From CAVVEQ01 sp963806635 (lineage in GTDB: Bacteria; Chloroflexota; Anaerolineae; Anaerolineales; Anaerolineaceae): 64,000 bases of DNA. Shown here piece by piece: positions 1-9,348 of the stretch. The translations under genes and the position numbers were made by a program. How positions within the stretch are numbered: position 1 is the stretch's first letter; each line of letters opens with the position of its first letter. Under the pieces are notes generated by a model that was not told the DNA's origin, did not search any database, and worked only from the letters and a program-made list of their open reading frames with translations. Where the stretch lies: the NCBI GenBank assembly GCA_963806635.1, contig CAWDZA010000015.1, forward strand, positions 496,001 to 560,000, in the 5' to 3' direction.

Positions 1-1
1 C

Positions 2-625
2 TACGTATCCGACCTCGCGATCGTGGTGGTTGATCCTCACCGCCCCGGGCATGAGACAAGATACCATCCTGGCGAGACCAACGTGCGCATGGCGGATGTT
101 TTCGTGATCAATAAAGTCGATACCGCCGCTCCGGAAAACGTGATCGCGGTGCGTGAAAGCATCAGCAAACTAAATCCACGCGCGGTCATCATTGAAGGTG
201 CTTCACCCCTATTCGTGGATAACCCGGAAGCGATCCGCGGAAAACGCGTGCTCGTCATCGAAGATGGTCCCACGCTGACCCACGGCGAGATGGCCTATGG
301 AGCCGGCTGGGTGGCTGCCCGAAGGTTTGGTGCGGCCGAGATTGTCGATCCGCGTCCCTTCGCGGTTGGCGCCATCGACGCGACATACAAGAAATATCCT
401 GGAACCGGAGCGATTCTGCCGGCGATGGGCTACGGCGATGAAATGGTGAAGGATCTGGAAAAGACGATTAACGCTGCCAAGGTGGATATGGTCATATCCG
501 CCACACCGATCGACCTGACCCGCATTATCAAGGTCAACAAACCCATGCAGCGTGTGCGATACGAACTGCAGGAGATCGGTGAGCCGACCCTGCAGACTAT
601 TCTTGGCTCAAAATTCAAGAAATAA
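2..625 (+). CDS. Cyclic 2,3-diphosphoglycerate synthase-like GTPase (C-terminal part)
   Basis: The frame is open to the left edge, so only about 207 C-terminal residues are seen; the P-loop and N-terminal domain lie outside. The part seen matches the cyclic 2,3-diphosphoglycerate synthetase family of P-loop enzymes: DPHRPGHETRYHPGETN, then the guanine-type motif NKVD, then VLVIEDGPTLTHGEM and GAILPAMGYGDEMVKDLE. In methanogens the founding member closes 2,3-bisphosphoglycerate into a ring; many bacterial relatives are uncharacterised, so the substrate here is inferred. The stop at 623-625 is followed by a 16-bp perfect hairpin and then obg. Family assignment is firm, exact activity is not. 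Confidence 0.8.
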   Translation, partial: YVSDLAIVVVDPHRPGHETRYHPGETNVRMADVFVINKVDTAAPENVIAVRESISKLNPRAVIIEGASPLFVDNPEAIRGKRVLVIEDGPTLTHGEMAYGAGWVAARRFGAAEIVDPRPFAVGAIDATYKKYPGTGAILPAMGYGDEMVKDLEKTINAAKVDMVISATPIDLTRIIKVNKPMQRVRYELQEIGEPTLQTILGSKFKK

Positions 626-635
626 CAAAAAGTGA

Positions 636-671
636 TTTAGTCTGCCTGTAGTTTCCTACAGGCAGACTAAA
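636..671. repeat. Perfect 16-bp inverted repeat with 4-base loop
   Basis: Arms 636-651 and 656-671 are perfect complements around the loop TTTC. The repeat sits between the stop at 625 and the obg start at 692. It is shaped like a terminator, but on the plus strand it is followed by A residues rather than T residues, and on the minus strand no T run follows the stem directly. It may be a U-tract-less terminator, an mRNA-end stabiliser or a dispersed repeat unit. Confidence 0.6.
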
Positions 672-691
672 AAAAGAATACTGGCGGTGCC

Positions 692-1951
692 ATGCTGATC
701 GATGAAGCCGAGATCTACGTAAAATCTGGAAAAGGGGGAGATGGCGCTGTCCACTTCCACCGGGAAAAATACATGCCCCGCGGCGGCCCTGATGGCGGTG
801 ATGGCGGCCGTGGGGGAGATGTCATTTTCCGCGTGACGCAGCACATAAACACGCTGGCTACCTTCCGGCACCGGTCAAGGTATATGGCCAATGATGGGCG
901 CAGGGGTGGATCGAACAACATGAGCGGGAAGGCCGCCGAGCCGCTGGTGATTTTGGTCCCGGCGGGAACGATCGTACATGATGCCCTGACTGGAAATGTG
1001 ATTGCAGACCTGGTGCAGAATGAGCAGGAGATGACCATTTGCAAGGGGGGGCGCGGTGGGCGAGGCAACCAGCATTTTGCAACTTCGCGTAACCAGGCAC
1101 CACGCATTGGCGAAAAAGGTGAGCCTGGGGAGAATTTCACGCTCAAGCTTGAGCTGAAATTGATTGCCGACGCTGGGATCATCGGTGTGCCCAATGCGGG
1201 TAAATCCAGCCTGCTGGCCGCGGTGACGAATGCAAAACCTAAGATCGGGGATTATCCTTTCACCACGCTGGAACCGAATCTGGGTGTTGCCGAGTTGGAT
1301 CAGGATACCTCCCTAGTGCTGGCTGATATTCCCGGGTTGATCGAAGGCGCGCACCAGGGTGCCGGGTTGGGAGACGCTTTTTTGCGCCACATCCAGAGGA
1401 CCCGGGTGCTCATTCATTTACTGGATGGCTTGTCGGTGGATCCACTGGCGGATTTCACCCAGATCAACAGTGAGATGGCGCTATTTGATCCGAACTTGTC
1501 CAGGAAACCGCAATTGGTGGTTCTGAATAAGATCGACTTACCCGAAGTACAGGATCGCTGGAAACTGGTCCAGAAGGAGCTGAAAAAGCGGGGCTACCAG
1601 GCGATGGCGGTCTCTGCCTTGGATCGCAAGGAACTGACGCCCATGCTGTGGAAGGTTGTGGAGCTGCTGCAAAAGGCGCCCGTGCTGCCCGTGAGCGAGG
1701 AAATTCCGGTTTATCGGCCAGCGTTGGATGAAAAAGCGTTCACCATTGAGAAAATCCCAGAAGGGTACCGTGTTTCAGGGGCTGCCATCGAGCGATCTGC
1801 TGAAATGACTTACTGGGAGCATGATGGCTCAGTACGCAGGTTCCAGAAGCTGATGGAACGCCTGGGTGTGGATGCAGCACTGCGGAAGGCGGGGATCGAG
1901 GAGGGCGATACCGTATTCATCCGCGATTATGAGCTTGAATGGACAGATTGA
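692..1951 (+). CDS. obg: GTPase Obg/CgtA
   Basis: Large GTPase that binds the 50S subunit and acts in late ribosome assembly and stress control. The 419-residue protein shows the glycine-rich Obg fold (1-158, with GGPDGGDGGRGGDV), a G domain with P-loop GVPNAGKSS near 164, switch motif TTLEPNLG, DIPGLIEGAH near 210 and NKID near 282, and a C-terminal OCT-type domain from about 345. The OCT extension is shared with Firmicutes, Actinobacteria and Chloroflexota. The ATG at 692 gives the standard Obg N-terminus (MLIDEAEIYVKSGKGGDG). nadD follows 17 nt downstream, so the two are probably co-transcribed. Confidence 0.97.
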   Translation: MLIDEAEIYVKSGKGGDGAVHFHREKYMPRGGPDGGDGGRGGDVIFRVTQHINTLATFRHRSRYMANDGRRGGSNNMSGKAAEPLVILVPAGTIVHDALTGNVIADLVQNEQEMTICKGGRGGRGNQHFATSRNQAPRIGEKGEPGENFTLKLELKLIADAGIIGVPNAGKSSLLAAVTNAKPKIGDYPFTTLEPNLGVAELDQDTSLVLADIPGLIEGAHQGAGLGDAFLRHIQRTRVLIHLLDGLSVDPLADFTQINSEMALFDPNLSRKPQLVVLNKIDLPEVQDRWKLVQKELKKRGYQAMAVSALDRKELTPMLWKVVELLQKAPVLPVSEEIPVYRPALDEKAFTIEKIPEGYRVSGAAIERSAEMTYWEHDGSVRRFQKLMERLGVDAALRKAGIEEGDTVFIRDYELEWTD

Positions 1952-1968
1952 GAAAAAGGGAATAGCGC

Positions 1969-2568
1969 ATGCGGCTTGGCATTTTTGGCGGCACATTTGA
2001 TCCACCGCATTTGGGGCATTTGATCCTAGCGATGGAAGCTGCCAGCCAGTTGGAGCTGGATAAAATCCTCTGGATGTTAACCCCCGTCCCGCCGCATAAA
2101 CTGGATCAAAAGATATCTCCAGTTCAAATGCGGTTGGAGCTGGTAAGAGCAGCCATCGATGGCGAAATCCTATTTGAGCTTTCCACGATCGAGCTGGAGT
2201 TGCCAGCTCCGCAATTCGCTTTGAATACCGTACGGGAAGTTCGACGCCGGTATACTGCCAGCGAGGTTTATTACCTGATCGGGGAAGACTCGCTCCAGGA
2301 CTTGCCCGCATGGCACGAGCCGCAAGAATTTATCCGGGAAGTGGACGTATTGGGGGTGATGCGCCGCCCTGGTGGGATCACCCAAATGGACGTATTGGAG
2401 AAAATTATCCCTGGTCTGACGAAAAAAACCAAATTCATTGATGCTCCCTTGTTGGAGATCTCCTCTCATCAGATCCGCGATCGGATTCACCAACATCAAG
2501 CCTATAAGTATTATCTTCCCCAAAAGGTGTATCAGAAGATCCTGGAAATGGGTCTCTATCTCAGCTGA
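1969..2568 (+). CDS. nadD: Nicotinate-nucleotide adenylyltransferase
   Basis: Joins nicotinate mononucleotide and ATP to deamido-NAD in NAD synthesis. The 199-residue protein begins MRLGIFGGTFDPPHLGHL, the nucleotidyltransferase GGTFDP and HxGH signature at residues 6-17, and has the C-terminal ISSHQIRDR element that corresponds to the family ISSTxIRxR. Length is normal. An AAGGGAA stretch precedes the ATG. It sits just after obg, a common bacterial pairing, and 18 nt before an MFS gene. Confidence 0.95.
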   Translation: MRLGIFGGTFDPPHLGHLILAMEAASQLELDKILWMLTPVPPHKLDQKISPVQMRLELVRAAIDGEILFELSTIELELPAPQFALNTVREVRRRYTASEVYYLIGEDSLQDLPAWHEPQEFIREVDVLGVMRRPGGITQMDVLEKIIPGLTKKTKFIDAPLLEISSHQIRDRIHQHQAYKYYLPQKVYQKILEMGLYLS

Positions 2569-2586
2569 GAGGATTTCGAAAACCGG

Positions 2587-3759
2587 GTGGATTTTCTTAA
2601 AAATAAACGATTTCTTGCAATTGACCTAACCCACCTCTCGGTGGATATTTTTATATCCCAACGTTCCATCCTGCTGACTTTTGTTGCTGTTACCCTGGGC
2701 AAGGATAATGCCTGGCTGGGATTGATGACCACCCTGGCGATATTCTTCAGCGGTCTTTCCCAGCCATTTTTTGGTTGGTTATCGGATCGAATCGGCGGCA
2801 GGATATTGATCGTAGGGGGATTGGCATGGATCATCCTCTGTTTTTCCGTGATGGCGTTCTTACCCCTTGCATACGCGCCTGCCATGTTGATCGCAGCCAA
2901 CCTGGGGGCAGGCGCTTTTCACCCTGCAGGGGCTGCCCAATCCATCCAGATCGGCAGGGAAGACCCCCAAAAACGGGAAGCTCTGGCAACCTCGATTTTC
3001 TTTCTCGGCGGGCAGCTGGCATTTTTTATCGGTCCGTTGCTGGGTGGATTGCTGCTGGATTCAAGCGGTAAAAACGGTTATCTTTGGTTCCTAGTCTTTA
3101 CCCTACCAGTGTTATTCTGGACGAACCATATTCTAAAAGAAGGTCCCAAACATACGCATAATCCTGTAGCCTCACCGGTGGAGAGTCAGGGAGAAATTGC
3201 CAAGGTGGGAGTCATCGGCGCTATCCTGGTATTTGTCGTACTGGCCACCCAAGCCTGGTCGCAGCAGACAGTGATCACCTACGCGCCGAAATATGTGGCG
3301 GGGTTGGGTGAGCCGGCAAAGGTATATGGGGCAATCGCGGCGATATATATGGCCGGATCAACAATTGGCACACTCACGGGCGGATACCTTGCAGATAACT
3401 GGGGCGGCATGCGCACCATCCGCACCGGGATGCTGCTGAGCATTCTCCCGCTCCTCCTGGCAGCGTATGTCCCATATGGAACCGGGTGGTTTGTGATTAT
3501 GTTCTTCGCCGGGCTATTCCTGGGACTGACATTCAGCACATTGATCCTGAAGGGGCAAAAATTGATCCCGAGCCGGGGAGGATTGGCGTCGGGATTGATC
3601 CTTGGATATGATTTCGCCGCAGGAGCAGCAGCTGCGATCCTCGGCGGCAAAATTGCAGATGCACAAGGTTTCCAGGTGCTTTTCACCATTGGGGCGGTGG
3701 TAGCCGCCTGCGGGGCAGTCCTCTCGCTTTTTATCCATTACGCTAATGAGAAACGCTGA
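2587..3759 (+). CDS. MFS transporter, fosmidomycin-resistance (Fsr) type
   Basis: A 390-residue, about 12-helix major facilitator protein. The RIGGR loop after helix 2, the FHPAGAA motif near residue 115 (Fsr family: FHPE.S/A) and the even spread of hydrophobic segments point to the fosmidomycin-resistance subgroup. The substrate is unknown. The start is GTG at 2587, preceded by GAGAGGA; no ATG lies near the expected N-terminus. It is 18 nt after nadD and probably the last gene of the obg-nadD unit, because the next gene has its own -10 box. Confidence 0.85.
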   Translation: MDFLKNKRFLAIDLTHLSVDIFISQRSILLTFVAVTLGKDNAWLGLMTTLAIFFSGLSQPFFGWLSDRIGGRILIVGGLAWIILCFSVMAFLPLAYAPAMLIAANLGAGAFHPAGAAQSIQIGREDPQKREALATSIFFLGGQLAFFIGPLLGGLLLDSSGKNGYLWFLVFTLPVLFWTNHILKEGPKHTHNPVASPVESQGEIAKVGVIGAILVFVVLATQAWSQQTVITYAPKYVAGLGEPAKVYGAIAAIYMAGSTIGTLTGGYLADNWGGMRTIRTGMLLSILPLLLAAYVPYGTGWFVIMFFAGLFLGLTFSTLILKGQKLIPSRGGLASGLILGYDFAAGAAAAILGGKIADAQGFQVLFTIGAVVAACGAVLSLFIHYANEKR

Positions 3760-3796
3760 TTTTCATTTGGAGAATTCCTTCGTAATTCCCCAAGGT

Positions 3797-3802
3797 TATA
3801 AT
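3797..3802 (+). promoter_or_regulatory. -10 box TATAAT, leaderless arrangement
   Basis: A consensus TATAAT ends 7 nt before the ATG at 3810, so transcription should begin at or next to the start codon. No Shine-Dalgarno sequence fits in between. No good -35 hexamer is seen at 16-18 bp. Confidence 0.55.
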
Positions 3803-3809
3803 ACCTGTC

Positions 3810-4610
3810 ATGAATGAAGGATTTTCGGCTGCCGACCTTTTTGACCGAAATATCAAACACTGGTGGGTCATTTTTGTATGTATGCTGTTGGGGGCTGGCA
3901 TCGGCTGGCTGGTACATCAGGCGAAAGCCCCGATTTATGAGGCAAAATCCACCATAACCACCGCGATCAATTATGCCGAAACTGGCTACATGACCGATCT
4001 GGAAGAGGACCACGCATTGTCGACCATCGGTGACGTGATCAACTCCGATATAGTGCTTACAGCCTTGAAGTCAACGCTGGATGAGCCTACCCTGATGAAC
4101 ATTGGAGGTGATTTGAGAGATCACCTGTTTGCCGAACGAGAAGGTTACCGCTGGACGCTGCGGGTCCAGGCTCCTTCGGCGGTGATGGCTACTAAAGTGA
4201 GTGAGGCCTGGGCTGAAGCTGCCTTGGCTGCATTAAATGACTCACTGGATCATGCCAACCTGGCTCTGATTCTTAATCGACAAATTTCCGAGATGCAGAC
4301 CTGCTTTACCCAGAGCGTGTCGCAGGTGCCTTCAGCGGCTCCCTGTGAGTTGGCGGATTCCTCCCGACTTCGAGAAAACCTGACTGATCTTGGTGAGCAG
4401 TATCGCGCAGAACAAAACCTCAGCAACGGAATAATCCCCGCACTCGTGTTTTCGCTCACCCAGGCAGGCGAAAAATCCGGTGATCCGGTTACCTATCAGA
4501 CCTCAGGGCTTGTCCTGGCAGGCGCGATGATTGGATTTATCTCCGGGGTGATCCTGGTGATCGCCGGGATCCCGAAAAGGGTTTTCAAGGCTTCCCTGCG
4601 TGGCAAATAA
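3810..4610 (+). CDS. Wzz-like polysaccharide chain-length/co-polymerase membrane protein
   Basis: The 266-residue protein has a helix near 17-36 (WWVIFVCMLLGAGIGWLV) followed by IYEAKSTITT, as in the N-terminus of Wzz/BY-kinase transmembrane modulators. A periplasmic mostly helical region follows, then a second helix near 233-253 and a basic cytoplasmic tail. No kinase domain is present. It overlaps the next gene (Wzy-like) by 11 nt, supporting a role in controlling glycan length. The family call rests on topology and the short N-terminal motif rather than strong identity. Confidence 0.7.
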   Translation: MNEGFSAADLFDRNIKHWWVIFVCMLLGAGIGWLVHQAKAPIYEAKSTITTAINYAETGYMTDLEEDHALSTIGDVINSDIVLTALKSTLDEPTLMNIGGDLRDHLFAEREGYRWTLRVQAPSAVMATKVSEAWAEAALAALNDSLDHANLALILNRQISEMQTCFTQSVSQVPSAAPCELADSSRLRENLTDLGEQYRAEQNLSNGIIPALVFSLTQAGEKSGDPVTYQTSGLVLAGAMIGFISGVILVIAGIPKRVFKASLRGK

Positions 4611-6084
4611 GATCCTGAATCAAATATCGCGCTGGTGCTGGCTTTTACTGGTGCTTACCCTGCCCATAACAAGCCAGCCATTGGTTGCCCGACTGGCGCG
4701 CACCGGTTCAGTGGCGCCGCTGGCAGGAGTATTCTTGGCGGTCATCTTCCTGATCTGGTTTCTCCCGTTTATATTTCGGGGTGGAAGACTACCAGCGCAA
4801 TCAATTCCAATTTTGATATTTTGTCTTTGGGCAGTCCTGGTAACCCTGGCGGCTGTTTTCAGAGACAATCCTCCTTACAAGGATATCGGAACATTCTCAA
4901 GCATCATTAAGGGACTGAGCACACTGTTCATCGGGTTGGTATTTTACCTGGTGACATGTACATATATTCACACCGAGCAAGTGATCCGGGTTACCATGCA
5001 GTTGGTGAATTGGAGCGGTCTTCTTATCATTCTGTGGAGCCTTGGACAAGTGGCTGTGAATTATGGGACTGGAGATTATTTCCGATGGATGGATGTTTTC
5101 CAGTCATATATTTCCACCGGGGTCCTGGTGCGGGCAAGGGCAAGCGGATTTGCCCTGGAGCCTTCCTGGTTGGCGCATCAATTGAATATGTTGTATCTGC
5201 CATTCTGGTTGGCTTGCTCTTTTACGAGATTCAGTGCTCATAAGCGCAAGATCTGGAAATTTCAATTCGAAGATCTTCTGCTGGTTTTCGGGGCAGCCAC
5301 ACTGATGGCATCCTTCTCGAGGGTAGGATTGCTGGCGTTCTTACTGATGCTGGCTTTTATTTTTATCCTGTTAAATATTCAGCTTATCCGCAGAATTGAA
5401 GCACGGGTGATTCGCTCTTCGGATGGGACATCCAGATGGAGGCGGATTTTCCTGCGAATGATATTGGTTTTCCTGCTGATCCTTGTTTATGCCGGAATCA
5501 TGTTTTTTATTGTGCAGGTTTTCATTCGTTTTGACCCACGGATGAAAACCCTTTTCACATTTTCGCAGGAAACCAGCGACCCGGTTTTACGTTATGCCAA
5601 CTCTTTGAAATTTGGGGAGCGGCTGGTTTATTGGCTGGCAGCCTGGAAAATATTTGGCAGCTTCCCCTGGCTGGGGGTGGGACTTGGATTGGCAGGTTTT
5701 TATATCCCAAGCTCAATTGTGGCATATGGCTGGTCACTTGTAGAGGTGAAAACGTTATTATTTCATGGCAGCGGGCTGCTAAATATTAAGAGTCTTTGGT
5801 TCAGGCTGCTGGCCGAAACCGGGATTGTAGGTTTCTCTTTATTTTTCACCTGGCTTTTCGTAGTCTTAATGACTTCGATCAGACTATTTATTGAAAAGCG
5901 GAACATATTCAAGGCTGTGGGTCTGATGGGTATTCTGGTGGTGATCGGTTTTTTGATCGAAGGTTTCAGCATCGATTCATTTGCCATGCCGTATTTGTGG
6001 TTTTCAGCCGGGATCGTCACGGCAGGATTTTCGATATTAAAAAGCCAAACTGCATCTCCGGATAAGAATGAAATCGGCAAATAA
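4600..6084 (+). CDS. O-antigen ligase/polymerase-like membrane protein (WaaL/Wzy family)
   Basis: A 494-residue protein with about 11 hydrophobic helices and a long outward loop around 325-395 containing GERLVYWLAAWKIFGSFPWLGVGLG, the kind of loop found in O-antigen ligases and Wzy polymerases. RASGFALEPSWLAHQLN near 180-195 is also typical. The likely role is polymerising or ligating lipid-linked glycan at the outer face of the membrane. GTG start at 4600 inside the end of the Wzz-like gene. It overlaps the following metalloprotease gene by 17 nt, so the three are one translationally coupled unit. Confidence 0.85.
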   Translation: MANKILNQISRWCWLLLVLTLPITSQPLVARLARTGSVAPLAGVFLAVIFLIWFLPFIFRGGRLPAQSIPILIFCLWAVLVTLAAVFRDNPPYKDIGTFSSIIKGLSTLFIGLVFYLVTCTYIHTEQVIRVTMQLVNWSGLLIILWSLGQVAVNYGTGDYFRWMDVFQSYISTGVLVRARASGFALEPSWLAHQLNMLYLPFWLACSFTRFSAHKRKIWKFQFEDLLLVFGAATLMASFSRVGLLAFLLMLAFIFILLNIQLIRRIEARVIRSSDGTSRWRRIFLRMILVFLLILVYAGIMFFIVQVFIRFDPRMKTLFTFSQETSDPVLRYANSLKFGERLVYWLAAWKIFGSFPWLGVGLGLAGFYIPSSIVAYGWSLVEVKTLLFHGSGLLNIKSLWFRLLAETGIVGFSLFFTWLFVVLMTSIRLFIEKRNIFKAVGLMGILVVIGFLIEGFSIDSFAMPYLWFSAGIVTAGFSILKSQTASPDKNEIGK

Positions 6085-8077
6085 CGCCTGGGTGAAGTGG
6101 CTGATCCTGGGGATCGTTGCCATCGTTTTAGTTTGTTGCTGTTGCGTGGTCCTCACCACCTATTTTGGGGTTCGAGGCTTTATCGACGGCAATTGGCAGA
6201 AGGAAATGCTTGCACCGGAAGACACGCAAGCACCAGTCATCACTGCCACCGTTGAGCCTGACGATGCGCCTGCCGACGCAGTGGTCCGAACTTATAACGC
6301 CCTTACTTCAGCCCTTATTCCGCCTGCTGACCCGACCGATCTCGCGTTTCGTCTTGGATGGAAGCCAAACCTCGATCGGAGGAAGACTGACCCGCCAGTT
6401 CCGTTGCAGGTAGGTAAAAAGGAGACATTCTGGGTATTCAACCAGGAAACAAATGAAATAATTTCCAAAGATGCTACGCTGAGGATGATTTCTCCGCATG
6501 TTTATTTTTGGATTCAGGATGGGAAAGCCTATAATTCGCGGGACCTCGAGACACTGGTAGATACTTTTGAAGACCAAATTTATCCGTCGATAAGAAAGAT
6601 TTTTGGGAAAGAATGGGAACCTGGTGTGGATAATGACGAACATATCTACATCCTATACACAGATGGAGTAGGGGACGGAATCGCCGGGCTCTTTTCCAGT
6701 GATGATTCTCTGTTGAAAGCGGTAAATTCCTATTCAAATGAACACGAGATGTTTTACCTCTCAGAAAACCAAGATCTTTCAGCTGCTTACACATTTGGGG
6801 TTCTGGCGCACGAATTTAATCATATGATCTTGTGGAATCAGGACGTGAATGAGGATACCTGGGTGGCGGAAGGACTGGCAGACCTGGCATTGTTCATCGG
6901 GGGATATAACGAGGGTGGATTTGACCGACTTTTTTCACAAGACCCCGACATTCAGTTGAATACCTGGCCGGAGGAAAGTGAGGCACAGGACGCGCATTAT
7001 GGCGCTTCTTTTCTATTCACCACATATCTTTATTCACGATTCGGAGAGAAATTTATTCAGGAAATCATGACCACACCTGAAAACGGTTTGGAAGGCATTC
7101 AAGCCGTTCTTTCAAGGATGGACAGAGCGGAATCATCAAAAAGTTCTCTGGAATCGGTTGAGCAAGTTTTCGGAGATTGGGTGGTCGCCAACTATTTCAA
7201 CGTCACAAACTTAGAAAATGGGAGATACGCATACTCCACGGATTACAGGATTCCGTCTTTTCCGGATACAGAGAATAGTGATTGCCCCGCGGATTGGCAG
7301 CCGCGTACGGTCCATCAATTTGGCACGGATTATATCCGGCTGAATTGCAATGGCGATCTGACCCTGGAATTTCAGGGAGATAGCACTGTAAATCTCATCC
7401 AGGGATTGGAAGAGGACGGAAATCACTTTTTCTGGTCTAACCGGGCGGATTCATCCCAAACTTCGATCACCAGGGAGTATGACCTGCCTGCAGGCATGGA
7501 TTCGATTTGGCTGGATTACCGGGTCTGGTATGACCTGGAAGAAGGATTTGATTACGGGTATCTGTTGGTCAAAACGGACGATTCCGACTGGAAAATACTG
7601 GATACCCCCTCTTGTTCTACAGATGACCCTGTCGGCGCGAACCTTGGATGCGGGTATACAGGTTCCTCAGGAGGATGGCTGGAAGAACGCGTGGATCTCA
7701 GCGAGTATGCTGGGAAAAAGATTACTCTACAATTTATTGCCCTCACTGACAGCGCCGTGAACAATCAGGGCATACTCATTGATGATATCGCAATACCTGC
7801 TATTGAATATCAAGCTGACTTCGAAAGCGGCAATGGGGGGTGGGATGCCAGGGGTTGGTCAGTTATTCAAAATAAGCTGCCACAAACCTTTGAAGTATCC
7901 ATCATCCACAATGGGGTTTCCCCAAGGGTTGAAAGGTTTTCGTTGATCGAAGGCCAAACATTAAATACCGGAATAAAATTCCAACCAGGGGAAGACGTGA
8001 CACTCGTGGTGAGTGGCACAACCCGGTATATCACTACTCCGGCAAATTACCGGTTTCGATTCGCGCCAACTCCCTGA
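6068..8077 (+). CDS. Membrane-anchored zinc metalloprotease (immune inhibitor A-like C-terminus)
   Basis: 669 residues. A single N-terminal membrane helix (about 9-33) contains four Cys in a row (23-26). The catalytic motif HEFNH is at 248-252, with the third ligand likely Glu268 in WVAEGLAD, as in gluzincin-like peptidases. From about 440 to 585 there is a beta-rich module with SIWLDYRVWYDLE, SGGWLEERVDLSEYAGKKI and ILIDDIAI, the signature of the immune inhibitor A (M6) accessory domain. The active domain should lie outside the cell. It overlaps the Wzy-like gene by 17 nt, so it may process a surface protein linked to the glycan; this is inference. Confidence 0.8.
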   Translation: MKSANNAWVKWLILGIVAIVLVCCCCVVLTTYFGVRGFIDGNWQKEMLAPEDTQAPVITATVEPDDAPADAVVRTYNALTSALIPPADPTDLAFRLGWKPNLDRRKTDPPVPLQVGKKETFWVFNQETNEIISKDATLRMISPHVYFWIQDGKAYNSRDLETLVDTFEDQIYPSIRKIFGKEWEPGVDNDEHIYILYTDGVGDGIAGLFSSDDSLLKAVNSYSNEHEMFYLSENQDLSAAYTFGVLAHEFNHMILWNQDVNEDTWVAEGLADLALFIGGYNEGGFDRLFSQDPDIQLNTWPEESEAQDAHYGASFLFTTYLYSRFGEKFIQEIMTTPENGLEGIQAVLSRMDRAESSKSSLESVEQVFGDWVVANYFNVTNLENGRYAYSTDYRIPSFPDTENSDCPADWQPRTVHQFGTDYIRLNCNGDLTLEFQGDSTVNLIQGLEEDGNHFFWSNRADSSQTSITREYDLPAGMDSIWLDYRVWYDLEEGFDYGYLLVKTDDSDWKILDTPSCSTDDPVGANLGCGYTGSSGGWLEERVDLSEYAGKKITLQFIALTDSAVNNQGILIDDIAIPAIEYQADFESGNGGWDARGWSVIQNKLPQTFEVSIIHNGVSPRVERFSLIEGQTLNTGIKFQPGEDVTLVVSGTTRYITTPANYRFRFAPTP

Positions 8078-8117
8078 CCATCGTTCATAGCTATTAAGAT
8101 CCGGCAGGTTCGTTTGG

Positions 8118-8342
8118 TTAATTCCCCGAAGGAAGTCCTTTGCGCAAACTGGCAAGCTGGGCTTCCAATTCCTCCCGCCGCTCCTGGGAAGCCTGCTTGA
8201 ACTCACTCTCCATCTCCATGTATTTCATACGGATCCTTGCTCGAAGTTCCTTCCCCGAAGTGGGAGCCAGCAGCAGCACCAGCCCGCTGATAAGAACCGC
8301 GCCAGCAAATCCGCCAATGATATAGGCTGTTATTTTTTTCAT
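8118..8342 (-). CDS. YtxH-like small membrane protein
   Basis: 74 residues from the ATG at 8342, which has GGAGGT at good distance; an in-frame ATG 12 nt upstream lacks one. The sequence MKKITAYIIGGFAGAVLISGL followed by LLLAPTSGKELRARIR fits YtxH family proteins (one N-terminal helix, AP.SGKE.R motif, charged helical tail). Function in the family is unknown, with a link to the cell envelope stress response suggested. It lies 16 nt after the PAP2 gene on the same strand. Confidence 0.75.
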   Translation of the reverse strand: MKKITAYIIGGFAGAVLISGLVLLLAPTSGKELRARIRMKYMEMESEFKQASQERREELEAQLASLRKGLPSGN

Positions 8343-8358
8343 ACATACCTCCAAAAAA

Positions 8359-9336
8359 TTATAAAGATAGCTTGATTTTCTTGAATACCAGGGGTGCCAG
8401 GAATACGATCCATAACCCTACAAGACTATAACGGATGAACCTGAGGGAATAGGAAAGAATATCCTCGCTGCGGGGGAAAATTATCCTCAGACCATACCAG
8501 AGGATCAGCACCCCAAGCAGGCCGATCAAGTAAGCTGCGATTTTCTGCCCGGCGGTTTTGGGGATGTGGTGGTCACCAGCGGCATGGATCAAGCTCGCGC
8601 CAGCCAGCATACCAAACCACAATCCCGCCAGTGTGAAGGCATTGGAGAAGGATGCCGGATCAGGCGAGGCGCCTGGAAAATTGGATGCAATATTGGTCAG
8701 CCACTCCGCCGGGGCTTGCCAGGAGGCGAAAACCGATTTCCAGGCATACCCGACGACGATCATTACAATTGCTATGACAGCAGAGAAAAGGATTTGCATG
8801 CCAATTTGCTTGCTGACCCACCATTTCACAACAGGCTTTTCGAACCGTGCCACAAGCCAAAGGAGTACCAGACCGATTATCCACCCGGCGATGACATCGC
8901 TGATCCAGTGAACCCCTAATACCATGCGCGAAAAACCGACCAGGAAGATGACCACACAGCTGAGTACCGTAAGCCAGCGTTTTCGAAACCCGAGAGCGAG
9001 TGTTCCCCAAACCACCATAGAGTTTTGTGCATGCCCGGATGGGACACCAAAAGAAGCTTCGTGATTTATCCCCTTAATCGATGAATCGACCCAATAGGGT
9101 CGTGCCCCCCGGAAAAGGAGTTTTAAAGAATCGTTAACCGTATTACTGATCAATAGCGTGATCGCAACACGCAAACCAATGCGGGAATCAATACACCAAT
9201 AAAGAGCGGATAGAATGAGGAGGAAAAACTCTTCTGTTCCCAGAAAGGAAAAAAATTTCATGGGCGGGATCAGCCACGCACCCAGGTGCTGGATCCAGAT
9301 CAGAATGGGAATTTCATAAGGCCAAAGAAATGTCAT
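8359..9336 (-). CDS. PAP2-family membrane phosphatase
   Basis: 325 residues with several membrane helices. The three phosphatase motifs are all present: K72-P80 (KLLFRGARP), PSGH at 99-102, and SR at 136-137 followed by H143 and D147 (SRMVLGVHWISD). Such enzymes dephosphorylate lipid phosphates such as undecaprenyl diphosphate or phosphatidate. The extra C-terminal helices (about 170-325) are longer than in the smallest PAP2 proteins. The ATG at 9336 has GAGG 6 nt upstream, and a -10 TACAAT lies at 9369-9374. The exact substrate is open. Confidence 0.9.
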   Translation of the reverse strand: MTFLWPYEIPILIWIQHLGAWLIPPMKFFSFLGTEEFFLLILSALYWCIDSRIGLRVAITLLISNTVNDSLKLLFRGARPYWVDSSIKGINHEASFGVPSGHAQNSMVVWGTLALGFRKRWLTVLSCVVIFLVGFSRMVLGVHWISDVIAGWIIGLVLLWLVARFEKPVVKWWVSKQIGMQILFSAVIAIVMIVVGYAWKSVFASWQAPAEWLTNIASNFPGASPDPASFSNAFTLAGLWFGMLAGASLIHAAGDHHIPKTAGQKIAAYLIGLLGVLILWYGLRIIFPRSEDILSYSLRFIRYSLVGLWIVFLAPLVFKKIKLSL

Positions 9337-9348
9337 TTTTCTGCCTCA

